A stretch of 50,593 bases of DNA from JBPOJN01 sp052033505 (GTDB taxonomy: Bacteria; UBA10199; JACPAL01; GCA-016699445): the NCBI GenBank assembly GCA_052033505.1, contig JBPOJN010000017.1, positions 1 through 50,593 on the forward strand, given 5' to 3'. Under the pieces are notes generated by a model. The model did no database searches. It had not been told where the DNA came from and saw only the letters and a program-made list of their open reading frames with translations. Below, in pieces: positions 24,900 through 32,747 of the stretch (position 1 is the stretch's first letter; each line of letters starts with the position of its first letter). The position numbers and the translations under genes were made by a program.

Positions 24900-25909
24900 C
24901 GTTTCAGACTGCAGCCGCCCGCCGCATTCACAGTGCCGTCCTCCGATTCAGAATCTTCGTTCTCTAAAACGTCTTGAGACGGAGGCGGAACGTCATGACT
25001 GGTCTCTTCCAAACACTCATTTTCAGGATCGATCGGGCACTCATCGTCCCAATTCAACGCACCATCGTTGTCCCAATCGTCGTCGCAGGCGTTTCCGAGC
25101 GCGGACGAGAGCTCGTAATTCCAATTCTGATGGCATTGAATGAAGTCCCCATGGACGGGAACCGGTGGCGGAGGGATGGCTTCGTGGTCTTCCGCTTCCT
25201 GAAAAGAATCCCCTCCCCAATCATAAAGTGCCGCGGAGTCGATCTTTTTAAAAGTCAAAGCAGCGGCCTCGGCGAGACAACCGTTCCGCCGCATGACGTC
25301 CTGCACGTCCTCTTCGCGGCCATCACACCGATCCCGGTTGTCGGGAATACCATCTTGATCGCCGTCGGCGGTGGAGACAACCGCCGACCAATCGCAATCA
25401 GAAGCCCTGTCCCCGCGGCAGACACGGATCTTCGAATACTGCGGGCGATAAGCCGGGCTGGATTCGTCCAGTATCGAGCGGCCTTGCGCATCGCAGATCG
25501 CTTTAGTCCGGTCGCTTCGAACGTAGATCGTCATCGCTTGAATGACCGCCCGGGAAGCGTCTTGCACGCGGATCACGCAAGCGTCGTTCAATAGCCGGCC
25601 GTCGACAACGACGCCCAAGGGAGCGCCCGCGTTTACGGTCAAATCCGCGCCCGTCAGCAGGAAATCCGTGCCCGAGACGTCATAAGGAGACCGGACATCG
25701 ATCCTCATCGCGTTGTAGAAAGTCAGATTATAGCGGCAAGCCTCGCCTACCGCGGTCTTGGACAGAAGATCGCGCAGCGATCTGTCGCCCGCATCGGAAG
25801 AGGAAGTCACAGTGCACTGGGTCGGGCCCACGCCTAAATCGACGTTCGAGAATGCGGTGTTTCCGGCAAGCAAAAAAATCCAAAATGCGAAGGCGAAAAA
25901 AAATTTCAT
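24896..25909 (-). CDS. Secreted protein with thrombospondin type 3 Ca-binding repeats
   Basis: The ~337-residue protein has a signal peptide (MKFFFAFAFWIFLLAGNTAF), a middle region with TVTSSSDAGDRSLRDLL (a CSLREA-like start), and thrombospondin type 3-type repeats (DGDQDGIPDNRDRC; DDDWDNDGALNWDDECP) whose spaced aspartates normally bind calcium. Fourteen or so cysteines suggest an oxidising, extracellular location. The C-terminus is acidic and ends in AAGGCSLKR; glycine-glycine-cysteine near the end recalls C-terminal sorting motifs of deltaproteobacterial surface proteins, but no following membrane helix is present. ATG 25909 overlaps the stop of the upstream gene (ATGA); the ATG at 25927 is an alternative. 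Function is unknown; surface attachment is inferred. Confidence 0.75.
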   Translation of the reverse strand: MKFFFAFAFWIFLLAGNTAFSNVDLGVGPTQCTVTSSSDAGDRSLRDLLSKTAVGEACRYNLTFYNAMRIDVRSPYDVSGTDFLLTGADLTVNAGAPLGVVVDGRLLNDACVIRVQDASRAVIQAMTIYVRSDRTKAICDAQGRSILDESSPAYRPQYSKIRVCRGDRASDCDWSAVVSTADGDQDGIPDNRDRCDGREEDVQDVMRRNGCLAEAAALTFKKIDSAALYDWGGDSFQEAEDHEAIPPPPVPVHGDFIQCHQNWNYELSSALGNACDDDWDNDGALNWDDECPIDPENECLEETSHDVPPPSQDVLENEDSESEDGTVNAAGGCSLKR

Positions 25910-26637
25910 TCGAATGCCCTTTCCCAAGCGAAATTCAAGGACACGACGAGGACATCCTCGCCGCTGTTAAAATCGTAAACATAAGCGCACGCGGCTCCGG
26001 CCTTGAATCCTGAGGAAGACGTATAGACCAAAGCTCCCGTAAACGAGGACGCCGCGCCGGTTCCTTCCTCCCAAAGGGCTTTCTCCAACCCCAGAGCCCC
26101 TTCCAAAGCCACGCTCTCCGTCAATCCACGGATGAGCTTCGCCTCGGCCGCGACGAGTCCGGTCCGCGCGCTTATTTCCTCGAACGTAACCACCGTCGCT
26201 TCCGGCTCAGGGCCCGGGGCCTGGATTGCAGAAGGATCGTCGTCCTCGTCCAAGGGTACCGGAGGCAGCCCCGCCGCTTGCCTTTCCTGGTTCAAACGCT
26301 CGTTTTCTTCCTTGGCCGTCTGACGGCGCCTCCACTCCTCGTCATTCTCGCGCCACATTTCGTACTCGGGATTCGCCGTCGTAGAAAAACGGGGATTACG
26401 TCCCCAAAAAATGGACCCGCGCCCGGAAAGCTCGAGAGTCAAATTTTCCCATTCCTTCGCGTATTTCACGCCGAGGCCCGCGTAAGAGTCGCCGCCCAGT
26501 AGAGCAATCTCGATCAAAGACGAGTCGTTTTCCTGTATGTTCGTGCCGAGTTTGACGTTAATACCCGTGAAGCTTTTCTCTTCTGAAGACGTGTCATAGA
26601 GAACCCCCGTCTCGATTGCCGCTATACCAACACCCAT
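25906..26637 (-). CDS. Unrecognised protein, beta-strand-rich with charged insert
   Basis: The ~243-residue protein alternates polar and hydrophobic residues in its first ~85 and last ~90 residues (GVLYDTSSEEKSFTGINVKL; FTGALVYTSSSGFKAG; VLVVSLNFAWERAFE), as outer-membrane barrels do, with a charged helical and proline-rich insert between (~90-155, EENERLNQERQ, PLDEDDDPS). I chose ATG 26637 because GGGAGGGG precedes it; ATG 26652 is the alternative. No signal peptide is visible from either start and an in-frame TGA lies just upstream, so the N-terminus may be lost to a frameshift. It is coupled by ATGA to the Ca-binding-type protein gene and follows the HTTM gene after 73 nt. Confidence 0.55.
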   Translation of the reverse strand: MGVGIAAIETGVLYDTSSEEKSFTGINVKLGTNIQENDSSLIEIALLGGDSYAGLGVKYAKEWENLTLELSGRGSIFWGRNPRFSTTANPEYEMWRENDEEWRRRQTAKEENERLNQERQAAGLPPVPLDEDDDPSAIQAPGPEPEATVVTFEEISARTGLVAAEAKLIRGLTESVALEGALGLEKALWEEGTGAASSFTGALVYTSSSGFKAGAACAYVYDFNSGEDVLVVSLNFAWERAFE

Positions 26638-26681
26638 AATTTCCCCTCCCATTGGCCTCCACCCTACGCCTCAGATAGATC

Positions 26682-26704
26682 TGCATAAATGCAAAATATT
26701 TGCA
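26682..26704. promoter_or_regulatory. Two overlapping palindromes, possible operator
   Basis: TGCATAAATGCA (26682-26693) and TGCAAAATATTTGCA (26690-26704) overlap by 4 nt in the gap between the HTTM gene and the barrel-like gene. Both are perfect apart from their 2-3 nt centres. Thirteen bases of the second recur at 48222-48234 upstream of the large CSLREA protein gene. Binding by a shared regulator is a guess. Confidence 0.35.
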
Positions 26705-26710
26705 ATTAAA

Positions 26711-28057
26711 TTAATCGAGAGACATGATCCAGCTACGAGGAACACCAAATAAATCATTAATTTTTACCAAATCAACGTTCGGGTCGACGAACGGACGGTC
26801 GGGCCTACCATTCCAGGAAACGAACGAGACGGCTTTCACCGAAACGTCCGGGTAACCCTTTTGACCGAAATCTTTCGCGATGCGTTTGGCCAAGGCGAGA
26901 ATCATGTCCGGCTGCGTCGTCATTTGTTTTTCTTGGTAAGGTTTTAAATAATCCGAAGCGCTCACGGTCCACGTCTTTCCAGAAGACTCATCGCTGACTC
27001 GATATTCGACGCTTCCGCTCTTCTCCATGAGCATCACGCGCCATGAAAAACGATAAGCCTCTTCCGACCAAAAAACGTTCGAAGGATACAGAAGGTAGCG
27101 TAAAGGAAGAGCGGTCTGGACTGCAAAATGCAGTGCGAGAAGGATGAAAATCGGCGTCTGCCATCGCGTACGAAACATGAGTGACGCTTCGAGCGAAGGT
27201 TTGAAAAATCGCAACCCGAAACGAGATAAAATTTTTGTGGGCCAATCCGGAGAGAAGAAAACCGTCGTGGCCGCGATCATGATCCAGGGAAACATGCCGA
27301 TGCGGAACAGGATCCAGGTAAAGACATGGAAGACGACGACCGCCGCGTAGGCGTACGAACGCGACTTCTTCCAAATCAAGAACGCCGGAACGGTCAGATC
27401 GAACAGCATGCCCGCCCAACTCATGAGAAAAGCCGTCGCCGGCCACGCTAAAAAAAAGCCGATGAGCGGCAATTCGGCATTTGCCGCGAGCCATATCTTC
27501 AACGGCTGGGCTTTTAAAAGCCATTCGGCATTGATCTTGGCCAACCCCGCGAAGAAATAAACGAAACCGATTTGAAGCCTTAAGGCGTACAAACACCAAG
27601 CGGGTATTTTCCCCCCAAAGATCCGGCGATCGCGCCAAGCGTCTAGCGAGTAACACGCGTGAAGTGGCATCAAGACCAGCAACGCCGAAACAATCGACAC
27701 GAAATAATAATGATTCAGGTAATTTGATTTATCGATCAGCTCGATGTATGTGAACCCCAAGAAAAAAAGAAACGCGCTCAGACGATAGTAAAAACCCGCC
27801 GCGATGAAGAGCGCTAGAACAGCCAGCACCACAAAATGAGCCTCCATCCAGAAAGAGGGCCACGGACGCACCCAGGAAAACCCATCATAGGTGAAGAAAA
27901 ATTTGGGTTCGACGTAAAGCTTTTGGACCCAACCATATGCCAGGAAACGCAACGCTCCCACGAACATCAGTAGGCCGAAGAGAATGCGGAACGCCGCCGC
28001 CGAATCGGCGGGTACGGGCCGGGAGAGAAAATTTTTCAATCTCGTAGAAAGCGGCAT
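26711..28057 (-). CDS. HTTM / vitamin K-dependent gamma-carboxylase homologue
   Basis: The 448-residue membrane protein belongs to the HTTM (horizontally transferred transmembrane) domain family that includes the animal vitamin K-dependent gamma-glutamyl carboxylase. The hallmark DKSNYLNHYYFV is at 109-120 and FFAGLAKINAEWL at 168-180, with Lys174 as the likely catalytic base equivalent. The last ~130 residues are a soluble domain. In bacteria these proteins accompany imelysin and di-heme DUF1111 genes, as here. Whether this one carboxylates glutamate is unknown. Its ATG overlaps the TGA of the second imelysin gene by one base (TGATG), so it is clearly part of that operon. Confidence 0.85.
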   Translation of the reverse strand: MPLSTRLKNFLSRPVPADSAAAFRILFGLLMFVGALRFLAYGWVQKLYVEPKFFFTYDGFSWVRPWPSFWMEAHFVVLAVLALFIAAGFYYRLSAFLFFLGFTYIELIDKSNYLNHYYFVSIVSALLVLMPLHACYSLDAWRDRRIFGGKIPAWCLYALRLQIGFVYFFAGLAKINAEWLLKAQPLKIWLAANAELPLIGFFLAWPATAFLMSWAGMLFDLTVPAFLIWKKSRSYAYAAVVVFHVFTWILFRIGMFPWIMIAATTVFFSPDWPTKILSRFGLRFFKPSLEASLMFRTRWQTPIFILLALHFAVQTALPLRYLLYPSNVFWSEEAYRFSWRVMLMEKSGSVEYRVSDESSGKTWTVSASDYLKPYQEKQMTTQPDMILALAKRIAKDFGQKGYPDVSVKAVSFVSWNGRPDRPFVDPNVDLVKINDLFGVPRSWIMSLD

Positions 28058-29154
28058 CAGTCACCGTCGTTGTCGCTGAAATACGGGGTAACGCCCAAGA
28101 GCCCCGACATCTGCCCAGCGATGACAGCCTTCAGCAACACGAGGCGCTGATAAGCCGTTTCGACGCGTTCGGGATATGTGTTTACCGACGTGGACAGAGG
28201 TTCCGGGATGTCGCGCACCGCTTGGACGGATTCATCAATATAATTAACGATTACGTCCGCGATGTACGCGTCCTTCGTCTTCAAAAGCGCGTAAACGCTG
28301 AGGCTGCCGGACGTGCCCGCGATGAAGCTGCCTTGGTAAAAACGCTTCAATCCTTCCAAGCTATCGACGATGTCGTTGAGCGAGTTTTCACTGTAAGGAG
28401 ATTCGACCGAATCCGGTAGCGTCGTTCCTCCGCTCTTCTTACCGAAAGGCTTTCCGATCTTCGTATCCTTGACCACTTCGACCAGAAAACCCATTTGGTT
28501 CACGAATTCATTCACGGCGCTCTGGACGGTCGGATAGGGCAAATTCCCGTCTCCCGCACGGCTTAAATCCGAATAAAATCCGAAAACGGGATCCGCCCAA
28601 GCGTCGTAAAGCGCCTCGGCGTTTGCTGACAGCCGTTCACTTTGGGCTTTGAGGAAGTCACAACGGTCTCCATCGGTGGACGCGGCGAATTTCGTCAAAA
28701 TCGCCGAGGGGGTTCCGTCGAACAGCAGATATTCCATCGCCGGAAGGCCTTGCACGACGGATCCAAGCCCCTCGATCGTAGCAGCCGTGGCGTCCGGATG
28801 ATCGTCGATCGCCTTTTCGATGTTCGAGGGACGCGTGGGCCAGAAATCCATGGCGTCATTCAGGTGGTCGTCGAGGTAAGGGCCAAACCCCACGACTTCT
28901 ATGCGTTTCACCGAGGTTTGAGCCACCTTCCAAGCCGCTTGAGCGTTTACGAGCGTGGAGGCCGAAGGTGATGCGCAAAAAGCAGTCACAGAGGCCTGTA
29001 AAGCCTCGGATTCATCCATGACGTCTTGATAAGCTGGCACCACGAAGTCTTGCGCCGTCATGGTCAACATCTGGCCGCGGTCAAAAGAGGCTGGACTATT
29101 GCAGGCGCTGAGAGCCAGAGCGAGGACGGGTAATTTAAAATATTTTTTGCGCAT
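28057..29154 (-). CDS. Second imelysin-family (peptidase M75-like) lipoprotein
   Basis: The 365-residue protein has a lipoprotein signal ending ALSAC (Cys18) and a helical imelysin domain. The GxHxxE site of the family appears as GLPAMEYLLFDG (136-147), keeping the glutamate but not the histidine, as in the second member of such pairs. Imelysins are linked to iron-regulated uptake; peptidase activity is doubtful. Its start overlaps the membrane protein gene by 20 nt and its stop overlaps the HTTM gene by one base. Confidence 0.88.
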   Translation of the reverse strand: MRKKYFKLPVLALALSACNSPASFDRGQMLTMTAQDFVVPAYQDVMDESEALQASVTAFCASPSASTLVNAQAAWKVAQTSVKRIEVVGFGPYLDDHLNDAMDFWPTRPSNIEKAIDDHPDATAATIEGLGSVVQGLPAMEYLLFDGTPSAILTKFAASTDGDRCDFLKAQSERLSANAEALYDAWADPVFGFYSDLSRAGDGNLPYPTVQSAVNEFVNQMGFLVEVVKDTKIGKPFGKKSGGTTLPDSVESPYSENSLNDIVDSLEGLKRFYQGSFIAGTSGSLSVYALLKTKDAYIADVIVNYIDESVQAVRDIPEPLSTSVNTYPERVETAYQRLVLLKAVIAGQMSGLLGVTPYFSDNDGD

Positions 29155-29806
29155 ATCTCGTCAAAGTCTCCAACAGAAGCATCACGGGCAGGATGTCATC
29201 CACTAAGCAGGTGTACGTCGCTATTTTTTGGCCTAAGCGCGCGCGCTGGATTCTCTTTTCCGCCACCGCACGCTGATCGTCGGGAACTTCCTTGGCGTTG
29301 CGCTCCAATTGATTGGCCCAATGCTTCAATCCAAGTACCGCACTTAAGAAAAATGCGGTTACGACGGCCGCTCCCAGAGGTTTCGAGAGATCCTCCGAAC
29401 TGCCGGAACTTTGGATCGCGCTACCGAGAGCGTGCAGGATACCGCAAGTCATGAGAATTGGTCCCAATTCCGGGAGCTGCTCCGGAGTGTTATCTAATTT
29501 TTTCGCGACCCAGGGCCTGGCTTTGTCGTTCCAGCTCTTCATCGAGACTGCCAACGTCCCCATGATCAAGGCAGAGAAGCCGGGACGGGAAACGACGGTG
29601 CCAGCGATGTCAAAAGGCATATCCATGATGCCTTGCGCAACCATAGGAGCCAAAGTCATGCTCCCATCGAGCAAGACGCCCGTGCTCGCGGCGTCTAAAC
29701 GCGAAGTAGACATCAACGCGGGCGGGATCGTAACCGTTCTTTTACGTAGAAAAGCGTCAGGGCACGTCGGAACCATGCCTGCCATGGAAATGGGAGAACC
29801 TCTCAC
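29135..29806 (-). CDS. Unrecognised membrane protein within the imelysin operon
   Basis: This 223-residue protein has three or four likely membrane segments (SALIMGTLAVSM; GPILMTCGILHALGSAI; AAVVTAFFLSAVLGLK; DDILPVMLLLETL). I do not recognise a family. It starts with GTG at 29806, overlapping the DUF1111 stop by 4 nt (GTGA), and its end overlaps the second imelysin gene by 20 nt, so it is translated with both. It may anchor or pass electrons or metal between the two lipoproteins, but nothing in the sequence proves this; no heme or metal motif is evident. Confidence 0.75.
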   Translation of the reverse strand: MRGSPISMAGMVPTCPDAFLRKRTVTIPPALMSTSRLDAASTGVLLDGSMTLAPMVAQGIMDMPFDIAGTVVSRPGFSALIMGTLAVSMKSWNDKARPWVAKKLDNTPEQLPELGPILMTCGILHALGSAIQSSGSSEDLSKPLGAAVVTAFFLSAVLGLKHWANQLERNAKEVPDDQRAVAEKRIQRARLGQKIATYTCLVDDILPVMLLLETLTRYAQKIF

Positions 29807-31209
29807 AAAGACTCCAAGAATTGGATCAGTGCCTGCCGTTCGGCAGCGCTCATCGCTAAGAATACGTTTTTAGAATTTTCTGCCTCGCCCCCGTGCCACA
29901 AGATGGCCTCGGAGAGATTGCGCGCACGACCGTCGTGCAGGAAGCGTGTGTGGCCATTCACCTTTTCGATCAAGCCGACGCCCCAGAGAGGTGGCGTCCT
30001 CCACTCGCTTCCGTTGGCCTCGAAATCCGGTCTCCCATCCGAGAGGCCATCCCCCATGTCATGCAAGAGAAGGTCGGTATAAGGGCGTATGGACTGTCCC
30101 GCGAGGGCCGGGATGGAATAATCCGCCGCCGTCGTGTAGGTCGCCACGTGGCACGCCGAACAATTCGCGGAGCGGAAAAGCGCCTTACCCCTCAAGACTT
30201 CCTGGTCGTCCCAATTCCGACGTGCCGGCACGGCCAAAGTCTTCGAATAAAAGACCACGGCGTCGAGCAACTCATCGGAGATTTCAGGATCGCCTCCCGA
30301 AGGTTTGGCCAAACAATCCGCTTGGATGCTCGTGCAATCGTGATCGGGGAACAAAGAAGACGTGATGCCGATATCTCCCACAAACGCCCCCGCGACTTGA
30401 TGCGCTACCGTCGCGACGTTGGACTTCCACCCGAAACGCCCTAAAGCCGTTTGCGCCAAAGAAGCGTCGTAGACGTAATTAGGCTTTCCGGAGATGCCGT
30501 CGCCGTTTTCGTCGTTCTCATCTGCGGCGGCCAGTATATCGGTCTCGCGAATCGCTTCCAAAAGCCCCATGCCGATCATCTGCGGTCCGACGCGTGGAGA
30601 TATCAACAGGTCGGATCCTAAATCACCGTAGCCCGCATTGATGATTTCGTAAGACGGTTTTTCCAAGGTGTAAGCCTCGCCATCGGAAAAGTTGCTCTGA
30701 ATGTACTCTCGGGAGATACGGATCTCCCCTTCCACATCGACGCCCGCATTCGCGAAAGTCTGGAGCTGCCCGCTGTAAACCGTGTGAGGCAAAGGCGCGC
30801 CCCGGAACGTCGTCCCGGGAATACTGAGCCTGAGGAGCAAGGACACCGCGCTTTCGCCTTCCTCTAATGGAGGACGGCCGCGGCCGTCCTTCGTATGGCA
30901 GGCCGAGCAAGACCGTGCGTTGAACAAAGGCCCGAGTCCGTCGCGCGCCGTCGTCGAAGAAGGCGCGATGATCCAATCCTGTTCGAAGAACGAGTTGCCC
31001 AGCCCGAACTCCGACTTTTCGTTGAAGGTCAAATCGGCGGCCGATTGCGAGAACGACTTATCCGTATTGATAAAGACAGTCGTTCCGCCCCCGGAGAGCT
31101 CTTCCCCGGTTTCGGGGCGGAGATCTCCGGAGCTTTGCACCCCGCCGCAAGCAGCGAGGCACACCAGAAAGGCAAAAGATATTCCGAGATGAGAAGCTCT
31201 ACTGCCCAT
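29803..31209 (-). CDS. Di-heme c-type oxidoreductase lipoprotein (DUF1111/COG3488)
   Basis: The 468-residue protein has a lipoprotein signal (LVCLAAC, Cys21) and two covalent heme c sites, both CSACH: Cys101-Cys104-His105 and Cys350-Cys353-His354. This matches the 'thiol oxidoreductase' DUF1111 family, related to bacterial di-heme peroxidases and found beside imelysin genes in many Gram-negatives. A periplasm-facing redox role, perhaps changing the oxidation state of a metal bound by the imelysins, is plausible but inferred. Its start overlaps the first imelysin gene by 11 nt, and its stop the membrane protein gene by 4 nt. Confidence 0.93.
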   Translation of the reverse strand: MGSRASHLGISFAFLVCLAACGGVQSSGDLRPETGEELSGGGTTVFINTDKSFSQSAADLTFNEKSEFGLGNSFFEQDWIIAPSSTTARDGLGPLFNARSCSACHTKDGRGRPPLEEGESAVSLLLRLSIPGTTFRGAPLPHTVYSGQLQTFANAGVDVEGEIRISREYIQSNFSDGEAYTLEKPSYEIINAGYGDLGSDLLISPRVGPQMIGMGLLEAIRETDILAAADENDENGDGISGKPNYVYDASLAQTALGRFGWKSNVATVAHQVAGAFVGDIGITSSLFPDHDCTSIQADCLAKPSGGDPEISDELLDAVVFYSKTLAVPARRNWDDQEVLRGKALFRSANCSACHVATYTTAADYSIPALAGQSIRPYTDLLLHDMGDGLSDGRPDFEANGSEWRTPPLWGVGLIEKVNGHTRFLHDGRARNLSEAILWHGGEAENSKNVFLAMSAAERQALIQFLESL

Positions 31210-32404
31210 CGGTATCCAAGTTAATATTGACGCCCAATGCGGCCGCGGCTTCGGACAAACGGTCCGCGAAGTTCTGCAGTGCCGTCACGGCGGTCTGGAT
31301 GCGGACGCGATCCTCATCCGTGTCGATCTGCTGGTCGAAATGAATGTCGTCGTTGATCACGCGGTCGGAGATGCCGTCGATCGCTATTTCCGCTGCGGTC
31401 AATTCCGTCTGCAATTGAACGTTCAGCGCAGGATTCACAGCTTGCACCAAGTCCGAAAGTCCGACGCCGGTGCCGACCGTGGTACCGTTCACCCGGCGAT
31501 AGGTGCCGTTGTAGATATTTAGGATACCTTGGAGGTTATTCACCAGATCACGATGTGTATTGTCGGAGAAGCAAGAATGCTCTTCTTCTTGGCCACGCGT
31601 CGCTAAGGCATTCGCCATGCGTTCGCCCCCCAGTTCGCCGCCCGCCAAGCTTCCCATGCCAACGATGATACGTCTCAACGCTTCCGCGCTCGTAGCAGCC
31701 AGCAGCTGAGAACGATAATTCGATCCACCCGCCGCCCACTGGGCGGAGACGTCAGTCAGGTTGTCGAGCAAGATGTGAGCAGTCAGCTCCAAGTATTCAC
31801 GCCGTCTGTCCTGATTTTGGTTGGTGCCCCCGTCCATGAAATCCGTGAAAGATCTCAAGCCGGCATCAGTGGGCTGGGCGTTCAGGTCCTGGCCCCAAAG
31901 CAGGAACTCGATGGCATGATAACCCGTCGTGATCGCATCTTCCGCTGCCAGACCGTTACGGTCGACCAAGTTTTCCTCGGTGATCGTGATGGTCGTATCA
32001 TTGACCAAACCGCTGTTTGCGTCGCCGTCCACGTAGTCGATGAAGCTTTCATCTAAAGGCCAGGAATTGATTAAGTGTTCCGGACCTGTATCTGGATCGT
32101 CGATCGGACCGTTGTAAAAACGGTAAGCTTCGGTCTGCCCGTAAGGCTCACGCGAGGCGAGCCACGCTTCTTTCGCGGCGGTGAAATTTTCGTCGGTGGG
32201 ATCAGCGATGAAAGCGTCGATGGCGTCGTGCAAAGCGTCCGCCGTAGAAACCGAATCCTCATAGCTCGCCGCGACGATGTTAGCGTAGTTCGTGATGAAA
32301 GCCGTAGTCGTGTTCGTGGGCGCCGTTCCCACGCCGCCGCTTCCGCAGGCTGATATCAGCCCTAAACTTACAATAAATCCCAAGAGGGTTTTATTCACTT
32401 TCAT
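31199..32404 (-). CDS. Imelysin-family lipoprotein (IrpA-like)
   Basis: The 401-residue protein begins MKVNKTLLGFIVSLGLISAC, a lipoprotein signal with lipid-bearing Cys20, followed by an imelysin domain. The family GxHxxE motif is intact at 161-166 (GYHAIEFLLWGQD), and EEEHSCFSDNTHRDL is the second family signature. Related IrpA proteins are induced by iron shortage. ATG 32404 is chosen for its AAGGAGA site; ATG 32449 would add 15 residues lying in the operator. It is the first gene of the five-gene imelysin/di-heme/HTTM operon. Confidence 0.93.
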   Translation of the reverse strand: MKVNKTLLGFIVSLGLISACGSGGVGTAPTNTTTAFITNYANIVAASYEDSVSTADALHDAIDAFIADPTDENFTAAKEAWLASREPYGQTEAYRFYNGPIDDPDTGPEHLINSWPLDESFIDYVDGDANSGLVNDTTITITEENLVDRNGLAAEDAITTGYHAIEFLLWGQDLNAQPTDAGLRSFTDFMDGGTNQNQDRRREYLELTAHILLDNLTDVSAQWAAGGSNYRSQLLAATSAEALRRIIVGMGSLAGGELGGERMANALATRGQEEEHSCFSDNTHRDLVNNLQGILNIYNGTYRRVNGTTVGTGVGLSDLVQAVNPALNVQLQTELTAAEIAIDGISDRVINDDIHFDQQIDTDEDRVRIQTAVTALQNFADRLSEAAAALGVNINLDTDGQ

Positions 32405-32447
32405 ATTTGATGTCTCCTTGTTGACCCAGCCCGAGGTGAAATTTAAC

Positions 32448-32468
32448 AATTGAAAACAATTTTCAATT
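32448..32468. promoter_or_regulatory. 21-bp palindrome, Fur-box-like operator
   Basis: AATTGAAAA-CAA-TTTTCAATT is a perfect inverted repeat with 9-bp arms, 44 nt upstream of the imelysin ATG. Its core TGAAAACAATTTTCA agrees with the Fur 7-1-7 consensus TGATAATNATTATCA at 11 of 14 specified positions by eye. Fur control is well known for imelysin genes, so iron repression is the likely meaning. Confidence 0.55.
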
Positions 32469-32636
32469 TCATATTCAAACGTGCAGCGCTTTAAGGGAGG
32501 AAAGTGAAGTGCGTCAAGAACTATGTTTTTAAAAGCAGGCGTAGGTTGTTATTTTTACTCAAGAAAAACAATTTTATATGAATTTAAATCAGCAGAACTA
32601 TCTGCTATTACTATATTAATATTATCTTGTTCATTT

Positions 32637-32660
32637 AATTATCATTACAATAATTATTAA
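32637..32660. promoter_or_regulatory. Four contiguous NATWAT-like hexamers
   Basis: AATTAT-CATTAC-AATAAT-TATTAA: two hexamers match NATWAT exactly and two match at five of six positions. Fur sites are often described as three or more such hexamers. The array ends 8 nt before the -35 box of the ABC promoter. The base composition is very AT-rich, so a chance match is possible. Confidence 0.3.
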
Positions 32661-32668
32661 AAGTATGT

Positions 32669-32697
32669 TTTACATCACTCACCCACTGTGCTAATTT
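32669..32697 (+). promoter_or_regulatory. Promoter of the ABC exporter genes
   Basis: TTTACA (32669-32674), 17-nt spacer, TAATTT (32692-32697). About 45 nt of leader with an AAAAGGAGAG ribosome site precede ATG 32748. Confidence 0.5.
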
Positions 32698-32747
32698 CGG
32701 TCAGTTCTTAAAAAACGCGTCCTAAGTAAGATCTAAAAGGAGAGAGT

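Larger units (their letters stand above)
32405..32747. other. 343-nt AT-rich divergent intergenic region
   Basis: This gap separates the imelysin operon (minus) from the ABC exporter operon (plus). It is markedly AT-rich and holds no credible gene. It contains a 21-bp palindrome near the imelysin start, an array of NATWAT hexamers in the middle right, and a promoter for the ABC genes. The remaining stretch from about 32,520 to 32,630 holds nothing I can identify. Confidence 0.8.

Noticed and set aside
30000..32353. Several plus-strand ORFs opposite the imelysin and DUF1111 genes
   Set aside because: They are antisense shadows of genes with clear heme and imelysin motifs.
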